A stretch of 64,000 nt of DNA from Streptomyces sp. AC512_CC834 (GTDB taxonomy: Bacteria; Actinomycetota; Actinomycetes; Streptomycetales; Streptomycetaceae), in the NCBI RefSeq assembly GCF_019049325.1, contig NZ_JAGMUO010000016.1, positions 1 to 64,000 on the forward strand. Direction: 5' to 3'. Position 1 is the first letter of the stretch; each line of letters opens with the position of its first letter. The notes below the pieces were generated by a model. That model searched no databases, was not told where the DNA came from, and worked only from the letters and a program-made list of their open reading frames with translations. Below are positions 45,896 through 61,148 of this stretch, piece by piece. The position numbers were made by a program, and so were the translations under genes.

Positions 45896-46366
45896 TCATC
45901 CGTTTTCGGCCTGGAACATCCAATGCTGCTTCTCGAGGTCGGCCGTGATCTGGATGAAGATGTCCTGGCTCACGGGATCGGGGTCCCCGGTCGCCGTGAT
46001 CCGCTCGCGCATCCGCCCGATCACCGCGCCCAGCGCGTCCACGATCGTCTGTACGGCGGTGTTGTCGTCGACCCAGCCTTCGGGGGTCACGTCGATGCCA
46101 CTGCCGACGGCCACCGTCGCGGCACGGCCGTCCGGGGACACCCCGAGCGCCGAGGCACGCTCCGCCACGGTGTCCGAGTGCGTGCGGGCGGTGCCCACGA
46201 GTTCGTCGAGCTGGAGGTGTACGGAGCGGAAGCGCGGGCCGACCACGTTCCAGTGGATCTGCTTCGCCACCAGGGCCAGGTCCACCAGGTCGACGAGGCC
46301 GCCCTGGAGCGCCTCGGAAACGGTTTTCAGGTCCGCGTCGGACAACGGGCTCTTCACGACGTACAT
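45896..46366 (-). CDS. dpsB: Dps-family ferritin-like DNA-binding protein (DpsB type)
   Basis: This 156-residue protein binds DNA and stores iron when dodecameric. The ferroxidase ligands are visible in AKQIHWNVVGPRF (His) and HLQLDELVGTARTHSDTVAE (Asp, Glu), with QDIFIQITADLEKQHWMFQAE at the C terminus. ATG 46366 has GGAGGTG 5 bases before it. The N-terminal extension is short, unlike DpsA. By recall, S. coelicolor has DpsA, DpsB and DpsC, and this locus corresponds to DpsB. It lies downstream of clgR on the same strand. Confidence 0.88.
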   Translation of the reverse strand: MYVVKSPLSDADLKTVSEALQGGLVDLVDLALVAKQIHWNVVGPRFRSVHLQLDELVGTARTHSDTVAERASALGVSPDGRAATVAVGSGIDVTPEGWVDDNTAVQTIVDALGAVIGRMRERITATGDPDPVSQDIFIQITADLEKQHWMFQAENG

Positions 46367-46529
46367 CCACACCTCCGTCGGTTCGCCCCCCGGCCATCTC
46401 CCTCCACGATGACCGCACCCGCACGGACCGGCAAACCGACGGACGCACCGCCGGCGGCGCTCACGGACGCGCAGGCGCCCGTGCCGGACATGCGAAAACC
46501 CCGACCACGTCTCTCCGGTCTCCCGGAGG

Positions 46530-46545
46530 GACCCCGGCCGGGGTC
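46530..46545 (-). terminator. Palindrome downstream of clgR
   Basis: GACCCCGGCCGGGGTC is a perfect 16-bp palindrome 25 bases after the clgR stop, within the 203-bp clgR-dpsB gap. It may be a terminator or a regulator site. Confidence 0.4.
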
Positions 46546-46569
46546 TCACACGCACACGTTCTCGGGCAC

Positions 46570-46950
46570 TCAGGCGGCGACGACGTCCACTGCCTCGGCG
46601 GGCGCCTTGATGGTCACCCGTTCCGGTGGCACACCGGCCACCGAGACGGAACCCAGCATCGGGCGCACCGGTGCCGGAACGGTCTCGCTGGGCGTTGCCG
46701 CAGCCGACCTGGCCAGCTCGGCGAGGGCAAGTTCGTCGCTCACTTCCCGCATGAGCTCGGACATCCGTACGTCCAGCGCGTCGCAGATGGCGGAGAGCAG
46801 TTCGGAAGAAGCCTCCTTCTGCCCCCGCTCCACCTCGGAGAGATAGCCGAGCGAGACTCGGGCGGACGAGGAGACTTCGCGCAGAGTACGGCCCTGGCGC
46901 TGGCGCTGCCGACGCAGCACGTCACCCAGCAGGCGACGGAGCAGAATCAT
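46570..46950 (-). CDS. clgR: XRE-family transcriptional activator ClgR
   Basis: This 126-residue regulator of clp protease and lon genes has the HTH near residues 10-65: [41 protein letters not shown] linker region follows, and the protein ends VDVVAA, whose terminal Ala-Ala resembles a degradation signal for ClpP. ClgR in Streptomyces is itself a ClpP substrate, so the ending fits feedback control. ATG 46950 follows GGAGGGAG. It lies at its conserved place downstream of cinA. Confidence 0.88.
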   Translation of the reverse strand: MILLRRLLGDVLRRQRQRQGRTLREVSSSARVSLGYLSEVERGQKEASSELLSAICDALDVRMSELMREVSDELALAELARSAAATPSETVPAPVRPMLGSVSVAGVPPERVTIKAPAEAVDVVAA

Positions 46951-47059
46951 CGGTGGCTCCCTCCTCGGACCGTGTAACCGCATCCTTCACGCCCCACCGT
47001 ACCGCCTCGCGCCGCGGCCGTGCGGGGAGCGATGTCGTGTTCACTCAGGGCTGCAAACA

Positions 47060-47605
47060 TCAAAACCCCCCGTTCCGTTCCGTATCCTGTGCCCGCTCAT
47101 TCCCGGTCTGTTCGCCCGCAAGCTCCCTCAAAAGGAGTGCGAGTACGCTCCGTACACTCTCCATACGAATTTCCGCGCGGTCGCCGTTCAACCGCAGCGC
47201 CTCCACTTTTCCGCCAGGGGCGCAACCCTCGTCGGTCCCGAAGGGCCCGTCCACGGCCACGAAGACCGTTCCCACGGGCTGCCCGTCCTGCGGGTCCGGG
47301 CCGGCGACGCCCGTCGTCGCGATGCCCCAGTCGGCGCCGAGCGCCACGCGCACTCCTGCCGCCATCTGGGCGGCGACCTGCGGGTCCACCGCTCCCCGGG
47401 TCGCGAGGAGGGTGGCGTCGACGCCGAGCAGTTCCTGCTTCAGTTCCGTCGCGTAGGCGGTGACGGAACCCCGGAAGGCCTTGGAGGCCCCGGGGACCGC
47501 CGTGAGCGCGGACGCCACCATTCCACCGGTCAGTGACTCGGCGACCGCGAGGGTCTGGCCCTTGACCGTGAGTAGTCGCACCACGTCGGTGGCGGTGGAA
47601 CTCAA
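47060..47605 (-). CDS. cinA: CinA-family nicotinamide-nucleotide amidase
   Basis: This 181-residue single-domain CinA C-terminal (PncC) protein deamidates NMN for NAD recycling. It shows GQTLAVAESLTGGMVASALT, GSVTAYATELKQELLGVD and IATTGVAGPDPQDGQPVGTV. TTG 47605 overlaps the pgsA stop (TTGA), the only start giving a family-like N terminus. It lacks the N-terminal molybdopterin-like domain of full CinA. It is third gene of rimO-pgsA-cinA and lies 109 bases before clgR. Confidence 0.9.
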   Translation of the reverse strand: MSSTATDVVRLLTVKGQTLAVAESLTGGMVASALTAVPGASKAFRGSVTAYATELKQELLGVDATLLATRGAVDPQVAAQMAAGVRVALGADWGIATTGVAGPDPQDGQPVGTVFVAVDGPFGTDEGCAPGGKVEALRLNGDRAEIRMESVRSVLALLLRELAGEQTGNERAQDTERNGGF

Positions 47606-48480
47606 GCTTCCGTCCCCTTCAACGCCGCCTTGCGCTCGGCGATTCCCTGGCGGCGCAGCACAATGGCCTGCTTCACATAGTCCAGCCCGGTCACCACGGT
47701 CAGGACGACCGCCGCAGCCATCACCCAGAACCTCAGGGTCGCCAGCGGCCCCGTCAGCGCCAGGACGTACATCCCGACGGCGATGCCCTGGGTGAGGGTC
47801 TTGAGCTTGCCGCCGCGGCTGGCGGGGATGACGCCGTACCGGATGACCACGAAACGCAGCACGGTGATCCCGAGTTCCCGGCCGAGGATGACGGCCGTGA
47901 CCCACCACGGCAGGTCGCCGAGCGCGGAGAGGCAGATGAGCGCCGCGCCCATGATCGCCTTGTCGGCGATGGGGTCGGCGATCTTCCCGAAGTCGGTGAC
48001 GAGGTTGTAGGTGCGCGCCAGGTGCCCGTCGAAGAGATCGGTGATCATGGCGACGGCGAAGGAGGCCCAGGCGAACGACCGCCAGGCCGGGTCGTACCCG
48101 CCGTTGCCGAGCATCAGCGCGACGAAGGCCGGCACGAGGAGCAGCCGGAGCATCGTCAGGAGGTTCGCGACGTTCCAGACACTCGCCTGGTTGACGGCGG
48201 CGGCCGTGATCTTGCCTCCGCGCCCGGCGGCACCGCCCTCGGTCGCACCCCGTTCCGTGCCACCCCGTTCCGCGCCGCCCCGCCCCGTTCCGCCCCGCCC
48301 TTTCCCGCCCCGTTCCGTCGAGCCTCGTCCCGCCCTGCCCCGCTCCGTCGGACCCCGTTCCACGGCACCCCCCGGAATCGCGCGCTCGGCCGGTTCGTGC
48401 GCCGCGCCCGGGGCTCCACGCGGGCCGGTCCTGCGCGCACTGGAGGAGCCGCCCGCCGCGGACGCCGGGACTCCGGTCAT
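47602..48480 (-). CDS. pgsA: CDP-diacylglycerol-glycerol-3-phosphate 3-phosphatidyltransferase
   Basis: This 292-residue membrane enzyme makes phosphatidylglycerophosphate. The CDP-alcohol phosphotransferase motif [20 protein letters not shown], then ADPIADK, lies near residue 155. Several helices follow. Residues 20-75 form an unusual Arg/Gly/Glu/Thr-rich repeat ([13 protein letters not shown]), encoded by a short tandem repeat of CCCGTTCCG-type blocks; normal family members lack it. ATG 48480 overlaps the rimO stop (ATGA). It ends overlapping cinA. Confidence 0.92.
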   Translation of the reverse strand: MTGVPASAAGGSSSARRTGPRGAPGAAHEPAERAIPGGAVERGPTERGRAGRGSTERGGKGRGGTGRGGAERGGTERGATEGGAAGRGGKITAAAVNQASVWNVANLLTMLRLLLVPAFVALMLGNGGYDPAWRSFAWASFAVAMITDLFDGHLARTYNLVTDFGKIADPIADKAIMGAALICLSALGDLPWWVTAVILGRELGITVLRFVVIRYGVIPASRGGKLKTLTQGIAVGMYVLALTGPLATLRFWVMAAAVVLTVVTGLDYVKQAIVLRRQGIAERKAALKGTEA

Positions 48481-49958
48481 CTGCCGGCCTCCTCACTCCA
48501 CTCGGGCGAACCCGGCAGCGGTTCGGCCACCAGGTCGACACCCTCGGTACCGACCACCTTCGCGTCGACCATACGACCGACACTCAGGCCTTCGCCGCTC
48601 GTGAGCAGCACCTGGCCGTCCGTCTCCGGCGCCTGATGCTCCGCGCGGCCGCGGACGCCGTCCCCCTCGTCGGCGGACTCCACGGACTCGACGAGCACCC
48701 GGACGGTCGCGCCCACGCGCTCATCGGCCCGCTGCGAGACGAGTTCCTCGGCCAGGCGGGATACACGTGCCAGCCGGTCGGCGACGACGTCCTCGTCCAG
48801 CTTGTCGCCGTAGGTCGCCGCTTCGGTGCCCTCCTCGTCGGAGTAGCCGAAGACGCCGATGGCGTCCAGCCGCGCGTGGTTCAGGAACCGCTCCAGCTCG
48901 GCGAGGTCGGACTCGGACTCGCCGGGGAAGCCCACGATGAAGTTGGAGCGCACGCCCGCCTCGGGGGCCTTGCTCCGGATGGTGTCGAGGAGCTCCAGGA
49001 AGCGGTCGGTGTCGCCGAAGCGGCGCATCGCGCGCAGCACGTTCGGGGCGGAGTGCTGGAAGGACAGGTCGAAGTAGGGCACGACCTTGGGGGTGGAGGT
49101 GAGCACGTCGATGAGACCCGGGCGCATCTCGGCCGGCTGGAGGTAGCTGACGCGCACGCGCTCGATGCCGTCGACGTCGGCGAGGTTCGGCAGCAGCGAC
49201 TCCAGCAGGCGGATGTCGCCGAGGTCCTTGCCGTAGGAGGTGTTGTTCTCGGAGACCAGCATGATCTCCTTGACGCCCTGCCCGGCCAGCCACCGCGTCT
49301 CGTTCAGCACGTCGCTCGGGCGGCGCGAGATGAAGGAGCCGCGGAAGGACGGGATGGCGCAGAAGGAGCAGCGCCGGTCGCAGCCGGAGGCCAGCTTCAC
49401 CGAGGCGACCGGGGAGCCGTCCAGGCGACGGCGCAGGGGCGCGCGGGGCCCGGAGGACGGGGCGACGCCCTCGGGGAGGTCGGCCGGGCCGTGCCCCGGC
49501 AGGGCGACGGAGGCGCCGGCCTCCTGGCGCTCGGCGGGGCTGATGGGCAGCAGCTTGCGCCGGTCGCGCGGGGTGTGGGCGGCGTGGATTCCGCCGTTCA
49601 GGATGGTCTGCAGGCGGTCGGAGATGTCGGCGTAGTCGTCGAAGCCGAGGACGCCGTCGGCCTCGGGGAGGGACTCGGCCAGCTCCTTGCCGTACCGCTC
49701 GGCCATGCAGCCCACCGCCACGACGGCCTGCGTTCTTCCGTGGCCCTTGAGGTCGTTGGCCTCAAGGAGGGCGTCCACGGAGTCCTTCTTGGCGGCCTCG
49801 ACGAAGCCGCACGTGTTCACGACGGCGACGTCCGCTTTCTCGGCGTCCTCGACGAGCTTCCAGCCGTCCGCCTCCAGACGGCCTGCGAGCTCCTCCGAGT
49901 CCACCTCGTTACGGGCGCAGCCAAGGGTGACGAGTGCGACGGTACGGCTTTCAGGCAT
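48477..49958 (-). CDS. rimO: Ribosomal protein S12 methylthiotransferase RimO
   Basis: This 493-residue radical-SAM enzyme modifies Asp88 (E. coli numbering) of S12. Cluster I cysteines are in [32 protein letters not shown] and [11 protein letters not shown]; the radical-SAM motif is [13 protein letters not shown] domain closes the protein ([19 protein letters not shown]). ATG 49958 ([14 protein letters not shown]) is the family start. It heads the rimO-pgsA-cinA unit and lies 112 bases downstream of the RodZ-like gene. Confidence 0.95.
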   Translation of the reverse strand: MPESRTVALVTLGCARNEVDSEELAGRLEADGWKLVEDAEKADVAVVNTCGFVEAAKKDSVDALLEANDLKGHGRTQAVVAVGCMAERYGKELAESLPEADGVLGFDDYADISDRLQTILNGGIHAAHTPRDRRKLLPISPAERQEAGASVALPGHGPADLPEGVAPSSGPRAPLRRRLDGSPVASVKLASGCDRRCSFCAIPSFRGSFISRRPSDVLNETRWLAGQGVKEIMLVSENNTSYGKDLGDIRLLESLLPNLADVDGIERVRVSYLQPAEMRPGLIDVLTSTPKVVPYFDLSFQHSAPNVLRAMRRFGDTDRFLELLDTIRSKAPEAGVRSNFIVGFPGESESDLAELERFLNHARLDAIGVFGYSDEEGTEAATYGDKLDEDVVADRLARVSRLAEELVSQRADERVGATVRVLVESVESADEGDGVRGRAEHQAPETDGQVLLTSGEGLSVGRMVDAKVVGTEGVDLVAEPLPGSPEWSEEAGR

Positions 49959-50070
49959 GGGCTCAAGACTACTTCGTCCCGCCGACAGCCCACGTCGACG
50001 GGGTTGGCCGATCCCGGCCAACCCCGTGGTGACTCGTCCCCGTGTCCCCTTGTCCGACCTGCGGGTCGCC

Positions 50071-50958
50071 CTATCCGACCTGCGGGTCGCCCTTCGTGTA
50101 CGTCAGGCGTTCCACGGCGCCCGGCTGGAAGTCGTCCTCGATCTTCTTGCCGTTGACGTAGAGCTGGATGGCGCCGGCGTCGCCGAGGACGAGCTTGACC
50201 TTCTCGTTGTCCTGGAAGGTCTTGGAGTCGCCCTGCTTGAGCAGGCCGTCGAAGAGCAGCCGGCCGTTGTGGTCCTGGGCGGAGATCCAGCTTCGGCCGT
50301 CGGTGGCGGTGACCTTGACGGTGACCTTGTCCGCCGGGGCCGCGGCGATGGCGCTGTCGCTCGGCTCCGGCTTGGGGTCGGCGGGCTTCTTCGGCTCGGC
50401 GCTCGCCGAGGCTGACTCGCCGGACGTCGGCTGGGAGCCCTCGGCGACGCTCGCCTCGTTGCCGCCGTCGTCGCCGCCCTTGACGAACGTGAACCCCACG
50501 AAGCCGATCACGGCGACGATCGCGGCGACCATGGCGGCGGTCCAGTTGGGTCCGCGTCGCTCGGGACGGATGCGTTCCGCCTCGAACAGGGGCGCGGCGG
50601 GGGTCGGCGCCGGGCGTCCGCCGTGCTCGGCGTCGAACCGGGCGAGCAGTTCGGCGGGGTCGAGTCCGACGGCCTTGGCCAGGGTGCGGATGTGGCCGCG
50701 CGCGTAGACGTCGCCGCCGCAGGGCGCGAAGTCGTCCGCCTCGATGGCGTGCACGATGGCGATCCGGACCCGGGTGGCGGTGGTGATGTCGTCGACGGTC
50801 AGCCCGGCGGCGATCCGAGCCTGGTGCAGGGCACGGCCGACGGAGGGGCGGGCTTCCTCGGAAACGTCTTCGGAAACGTCTTCAGAGACGTCCTCGGACA
50901 CGTCTTGGGACACGTCTTCGATCGGACGCTCGTCTTCAGGGGAGTTGCCGATGGACAC
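50071..50958 (-). CDS. RodZ-like HTH membrane protein (DUF4115)
   Basis: This 295-residue protein has an acidic start with a four-fold DVSE repeat (12-bp DNA repeat), then an N-terminal XRE-type HTH ([20 protein letters not shown], then [19 protein letters not shown]), one transmembrane helix near residue 145 ([19 protein letters not shown]), a disordered Ser/Pro/Lys stretch, and a beta-rich DUF4115 domain ([17 protein letters not shown], then [20 protein letters not shown]). RodZ-type proteins help organise cell-wall growth. GTG 50958 starts it. It lies upstream of rimO and downstream of ftsK on the same strand. Confidence 0.85.
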   Translation of the reverse strand: MSIGNSPEDERPIEDVSQDVSEDVSEDVSEDVSEEARPSVGRALHQARIAAGLTVDDITTATRVRIAIVHAIEADDFAPCGGDVYARGHIRTLAKAVGLDPAELLARFDAEHGGRPAPTPAAPLFEAERIRPERRGPNWTAAMVAAIVAVIGFVGFTFVKGGDDGGNEASVAEGSQPTSGESASASAEPKKPADPKPEPSDSAIAAAPADKVTVKVTATDGRSWISAQDHNGRLLFDGLLKQGDSKTFQDNEKVKLVLGDAGAIQLYVNGKKIEDDFQPGAVERLTYTKGDPQVG

Positions 50959-51219
50959 GGGGGCGCCTTTCGAGCGGTTGGCCGCCTGTGCTGGACGTTC
51001 AGTCTAGGGGGGGTACAAACGGGTGGGGCAACCGGGCGGTACGACTTTGTACGCCATCGGAATGGCCCGGCACCCCGATGGTGGACTACCTGTTTGTCAC
51101 TTCCCTCAACTTGACGTAGGCCGTGGGGAAACGGTTGCTCAATGATCCCTAACGGGTGAGTCACGATCGGCCGTCCGGCCTCGTGCCCCTCCGTCGCACG
51201 ATCCTCGCGCGTACCGTTC

Positions 51220-54009
51220 CTACCCTTCAGACTCCCCCCGGATCAGCGCGAGCACGCCGTCCAGCTCATCAGGCTTCACAAGAACGTCACGAGCCTTTGA
51301 GCCTTCGCTCGGCCCGACGATGCTCCGCGACTCCATCAGGTCCATCAGCCGCCCGGCCTTGGCGAAGCCGACGCGCAGCTTGCGCTGGAGCATGGAGGTC
51401 GACCCGAACTGCGTGGAGACGACCAGCTCGGCCGCCTGGCACAGCAGGTCGAGGTCGTCGCCGATGTCCTCGTCGATCTCCTTCTTCTGCTTGGTGCCGA
51501 CGGTGACGTCCTCGCGGAAGACGGGCGCCATCTGGTCCTTGCAGTGCTGGACGACGACCGCGACCTCCTCCTCGGTCACGAAGGCGCCCTGCATACGGGT
51601 CGGCTTGTTCGCGCCCATCGGCAGGAAGAGGCCGTCGCCCTTGCCGATCAGCTTCTCGGCGCCCGGCTGGTCGAGGATGACCCGCGAGTCCGCCAGCGAG
51701 GACGTGGCGAACGCCAGCCGCGAGGGCACGTTGGCCTTGATCAGACCGGTGACGACATCCACGGACGGCCGCTGGGTGGCGAGCACCAGGTGGATACCGG
51801 CCGCCCGCGCGAGCTGCGTGATCCGCACGATCGAGTCTTCGACGTCGCGCGGAGCGACCATCATCAGGTCGGCCAGCTCGTCCACGATCACCAGCAGGTA
51901 CGGATACGGCGAGAGTTCGCGCTCGCTGCCCTCGGGCGCCTTGGCCTTGCCCTCGCGCACCGCACGGTTGAAGTCGTCGATGTGCCGGTAGCCGTAGGCC
52001 GCGAGGTCGTCGTAGCGCAGGTCCATCTCGCGCACGACCCACTGGAGCGCCTCGGCGGCCCGCTTCGGGTTGGTGATGATCGGCGTGATCAGGTGCGGGA
52101 TGCCCTCGTACGCGGTCAGCTCGACGCGCTTGGGGTCGACCAGGATCATCCGGACGTCCTCGGGGGTCGCCCGCATCATGATCGAGGTGATCAGGCAGTT
52201 GATGCAGGACGACTTGCCGGAGCCGGTGGCGCCGGCGACCAGTATGTGCGGCATCTTCGCCAGCGAGTGCATGACGTAGCCGCCCTCGACGTCCTTGCCG
52301 AAGGCGACCAGCATCGGGTCGTCGTCCTCGGCGGACTCCGCGAGGCGCAGCACGTCGCCGAGGTTGACCATCTCCCGGTCGGTGTTGGGGATCTCGATGC
52401 CGACCGCGGACTTGCCGGGGATCGGGCTGATGATCCGCACGTCGGGGCTGGCGACGGCGTACGCAATGTTCTTGGTCAGCGCGGTGATCCGCTCGACCTT
52501 CACGGCGGGGCCCAGCTCGACCTCGTAGCGGGTGACCGTCGGGCCGCGGGTGAAGCCGGTGACGGCGGCGTCGACCTTGAACTCGGTGAAGACGGTGGTC
52601 AGCGAGGTGACTATGGCGTCGTTGGCGGCGCTGCGCACCTTGCCGGGGCCGCCGCGCGTGAGGAGGTCGAGGGCCGGCAGCGAGTAGGTGATGTCGCCGG
52701 AGAGCTGGAGCTGCTCGGCGCGCGGCGGCAGATCCCGTTCCTTGGGCAGCGGGGTCTTCGTGAGGTCGGGGACCTCGCCGTCCGCCGAGTCGGCCTCGCG
52801 CGTCTTGGCGGCGTCCTTCTTGAGCTTGCCCGGCTGCGGGCGCGCGGCCGGCACCGGCGTGGGGGTCGGCGTCGACGACTCGCGGTCCCCGGTGCTCACG
52901 CCCTGGGTGAGGTCGGCGACCAGCGGCGAGGGCGGCATCCCGTGCAGCACGGCTCCGTCGAGCGCGGCGGCGGCCGCGGCGGCGACGTCCACGGCGTCCA
53001 TCGGGCGGTTCATCTCGGGCTGCGGCACGGCGGACCTGCGGCGCCTGCCGCGGCGCCGGGTGAGCGCCTCCTGCTCGGCCGCGTCGGGGTCGTACGGCTC
53101 GGCGGCGGCCGGTTCCCCGCGCCCGCGGGACCGGGCGGGCAGCGCCTCGCGCCACTGGTCGTCGTAGCGCTCGTCGTCGTCGGTGAACGCGTCCGCCTCC
53201 GGTTCGCCGACCACGCCGAGCCGCACCCCGAGCTGCCGCAGCCGCTGCGGAATCGCGTTGACCGGGGTGGCCGTGACGACCAGCAGCCCGAAGAGCGTGA
53301 GCAGCACGAGCAGCGGCACGGCCAGCACGTCGGTCATCGAGTACGACAACGGGGTCGCCGCGCCCCAGCCGATGAGGCCGCCGGCGTCCCTTATGGACTG
53401 CATACCCTCGCCGCGGGCGGGTGAGCCGCAGGCGATGTGCACCTGGCCGAGCACGCCGATGACGAGGGCGGACAGGCCGATCACGATCCGCCCGTTGGCC
53501 TCGGGCTTCTCGGGGTGCCGGATCAGGCGCCCGGCGATGGCTCCGAGCAGGATCGGCACGAGCAGGTCGAGGCGGCCGAAGGCGCCGGTCACGAGGATCT
53601 CGACAAGGTCGCCGACGGGACCCTTGAGGTCGGCCCAGGTGCCCGCGGCGACGATCAGGGCGACGCCGAGCAGCAGCAGGGCGACGCCGTCCTTGCGGTG
53701 GGCCGGGTCGAGGTTCTTGGCGCCCTGCCCTATGCCGCGGAAGACGGCCCCGACTCCGTGCGCGAGGCCCAGCCAGAGCGCGCGCACCAGCCGGTAGACG
53801 CCTCCGGTGGGACTCGGAGCCGGTTTGGGCGCGGGCTTCTTCGCCGCGGCCTTCTTGGCCGGAGCCTTTTTCGCGGGCGCCTTTTTCGCGGCGGCCTTCT
53901 TCGCCGGACCCTTCGCGGGAGCGGCAGCCTTCTTCGCGGGCTGCTTCTTGGCTGCGGCGGGACGTGAGGCCATAGGTGTGAGGTTACCGGTGGAGACGCC
54001 AGTCGACAC
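51220..54009 (-). CDS. ftsK: DNA translocase FtsK
   Basis: This 929-residue translocase pumps chromosomes during sporulation septation. After an Ala/Lys/Pro-rich N terminus with histone-H1-like repeats (KKAAAKKAPAKKAPAKKAAA) come four membrane helices near residues 100-270, a disordered linker and the motor: Walker A LVAGATGSGKSSCINCL, LIVIVDELADLMMVAPRDVE, TQRPSVDVVTGLIKANVPSR, and the C-terminal gamma winged helix (LVVSTQFGSTSMLQRKLRVG). GTG 54009 is kept because TAGG lies a few bases before; ATG 53973 (MASRPAAAK) is a plausible alternative, neither having a strong ribosome site. Confidence 0.93.
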   Translation of the reverse strand: MSTGVSTGNLTPMASRPAAAKKQPAKKAAAPAKGPAKKAAAKKAPAKKAPAKKAAAKKPAPKPAPSPTGGVYRLVRALWLGLAHGVGAVFRGIGQGAKNLDPAHRKDGVALLLLGVALIVAAGTWADLKGPVGDLVEILVTGAFGRLDLLVPILLGAIAGRLIRHPEKPEANGRIVIGLSALVIGVLGQVHIACGSPARGEGMQSIRDAGGLIGWGAATPLSYSMTDVLAVPLLVLLTLFGLLVVTATPVNAIPQRLRQLGVRLGVVGEPEADAFTDDDERYDDQWREALPARSRGRGEPAAAEPYDPDAAEQEALTRRRGRRRRSAVPQPEMNRPMDAVDVAAAAAAALDGAVLHGMPPSPLVADLTQGVSTGDRESSTPTPTPVPAARPQPGKLKKDAAKTREADSADGEVPDLTKTPLPKERDLPPRAEQLQLSGDITYSLPALDLLTRGGPGKVRSAANDAIVTSLTTVFTEFKVDAAVTGFTRGPTVTRYEVELGPAVKVERITALTKNIAYAVASPDVRIISPIPGKSAVGIEIPNTDREMVNLGDVLRLAESAEDDDPMLVAFGKDVEGGYVMHSLAKMPHILVAGATGSGKSSCINCLITSIMMRATPEDVRMILVDPKRVELTAYEGIPHLITPIITNPKRAAEALQWVVREMDLRYDDLAAYGYRHIDDFNRAVREGKAKAPEGSERELSPYPYLLVIVDELADLMMVAPRDVEDSIVRITQLARAAGIHLVLATQRPSVDVVTGLIKANVPSRLAFATSSLADSRVILDQPGAEKLIGKGDGLFLPMGANKPTRMQGAFVTEEEVAVVVQHCKDQMAPVFREDVTVGTKQKKEIDEDIGDDLDLLCQAAELVVSTQFGSTSMLQRKLRVGFAKAGRLMDLMESRSIVGPSEGSKARDVLVKPDELDGVLALIRGESEG

Positions 54010-54189
54010 GTGTGCCTACCGCTTCACCCGTTCGTGTCGCTCACACGAGGCACCGGAACTGACGCTTCCGGTACAGCCCCTGACAAGCCCTCACAAACCG
54101 CCTCACCGGCCGTCGCACGGGTCGTCGCACGGGTCGTCGCACAGGTCGTGGTCGTGGCACGGGTCTCGTCCCACCGGCCTCGCGGCCCG

Positions 54190-54867
54190 TCAGTTGACGG
54201 CGGCCTGGCCTCCGGAGGCGCCCGGCTCCAGGGCGTCGAGTGCCCGTCGCAGCCCGGTGAGCTTGCGCTCCAGATGGGCGGCCGTCGCCACCGCCGCCGC
54301 GTCCGTCGATTCGTCGCCCAGTTGCTTGGAGAGCGCCTCCGCCTGCTCCTCCACGGCCGCCAGCCGTGCCGAAAGCTCGGCGAGCAGCCCCGCGGGCTCC
54401 TTGGCCTCGCCGGCTGCCGCGGCCTTGTCGTTGCCCTCCAACTGGAGCCGGAGCAGCGCCGCCTGCTCGCGGAGCTGGCAGTTCTTCATGTACAGCTCGA
54501 CGAAGACCGAGACCTTGGCGCGCAGCACCCAGGGGTCGAACGGCTTGGAGATGTAGTCCACCGCACCCGCCGCGTACCCGCGGAACGTGTGGTGCGGCCC
54601 GTGGTTGATCGCGGTGAGGAAGATGATCGGGATGTCCCGGGTCCGCTCCCGCCGCTTGATGTGCGCGGCGGTCTCGAAACCGTCCATGCCCGGCATCTGG
54701 ACGTCCAGCAGAATGACCGCGAAGTCGTCCGTGAGCAGCGCTTTGAGCGCTTCCTCCCCGGACGATGCCCGCACCAGCGTCTGATCGAGCGCCGAGAGGA
54801 TCGCCTCCAGCGCAAGCAGATTCTCCGGCCGGTCATCGACCAGGAGGATCTTGGCCTTCTGCACCAT
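54190..54867 (-). CDS. osaB: Response regulator OsaB
   Basis: This 225-residue protein has a receiver with Asp11-Asp12, phosphoacceptor Asp55 in VILLDVQMPGMDGFET and Lys in YISKPFDPWVLRAKV. The C-terminal half is helical and coiled-coil-like (LLAELSARLAAVEEQAEALS), with no DNA-binding domain, so it acts through protein partners. In S. coelicolor OsaB, with kinase OsaA, controls osmoadaptation and aerial growth. ATG 54867 follows GGAGGGCGGG. It lies 457 bases after osaA, so it may have its own promoter. Confidence 0.9.
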   Translation of the reverse strand: MVQKAKILLVDDRPENLLALEAILSALDQTLVRASSGEEALKALLTDDFAVILLDVQMPGMDGFETAAHIKRRERTRDIPIIFLTAINHGPHHTFRGYAAGAVDYISKPFDPWVLRAKVSVFVELYMKNCQLREQAALLRLQLEGNDKAAAAGEAKEPAGLLAELSARLAAVEEQAEALSKQLGDESTDAAAVATAAHLERKLTGLRRALDALEPGASGGQAAVN

Positions 54868-55324
54868 GGCCCGCCCTCCTCGCCCCGGCGTGGGGCCTCC
54901 CCTGTCCGCAGGACTTGGCGCGGCACCGGCGGGTGCCGCCCCGGGGGACGACTCCCTTGCGCCGCCCGTCCTTGTGCCGGTCATCGTAGCCGCACCCCGC
55001 CTGTCGCCACACCCTGTCACCGCGATGTCACTGTGCACGTAGCAGAAACGTGGCGGGGGACCAGAAGGTTCCCCGAATCCCGTACTTCTACACGGCTCCG
55101 GGCACGCCCAGTCAGCGACCGCGCGTGGACTCCGAAGGTTCCCGCCGTTTACGCACACCCCACGTTCGCACACTGCCGGAGCGAGCCGCACGGGAGGTGC
55201 CCGTAGGTACCCGCAGACCGTGCCCGAACGTACTCCGGGCGCGGTCTCCGGCCGTACCGACCACGCCCCTCCACGTCCCTCCGCTTCCCATCCCTCCGCT
55301 TCCCTTCTCTCCGGCTCCCGGCGC
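54868..55324. other. Non-coding gap between osaA and osaB (457 bp)
   Basis: No supported gene is seen. It must hold the osaA terminator and probably an osaB promoter. A short direct repeat TCCCTCCGCTTCCC occurs twice at 55276-55304, and GAAGGTTCCC recurs twice further left. No clear -10/-35 pair was found. Confidence 0.5.
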
Positions 55325-60835
<5,511 letters not shown>

Positions 60836-61148
60836 TGTGTCCCTCCCGCAGGGGTCGACCGATACTGCTGTGCCCGGCCGCCACCGCTCGGGCGGACCGG
60901 CTACTGCCGCGTTCTTCCTGTGCTGCCGGGCGGTCCGGCCCGGCTCACCGGACCGCTTCCAGGGCTGCTGCCCACCGCGCTGGGTGCGCATTCACCTGCC
61001 CGGACCTTCATAAGAAGCCTGCCCAGTGTTTCACCCCGGCCGAACCAGGCCATAACAGTTCGGCAGCTTCGCACATCGTCCGCACACCCTCTGGGCGGAA
61101 ACACTGCAGACCGGCATCCGCATGGACGGCGAAGGTAAGTAACCTTGC
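60836..61148. other. Divergent promoter region of osaA and osaC (313 bp)
   Basis: The gap holds the promoters of osaA (left) and osaC (right). The osaA ribosome site lies at about 60841-60849. From S. coelicolor, osaC is expected to depend on SigB; I found no convincing SigB-type GTTT/GGGTAC element by eye. Confidence 0.5.

Noticed and set aside
60836..61148. A SigB-type promoter before osaC
   Set aside because: No pair close to GTTT and GGGTAC with correct spacing was found by eye, so I did not assign one.
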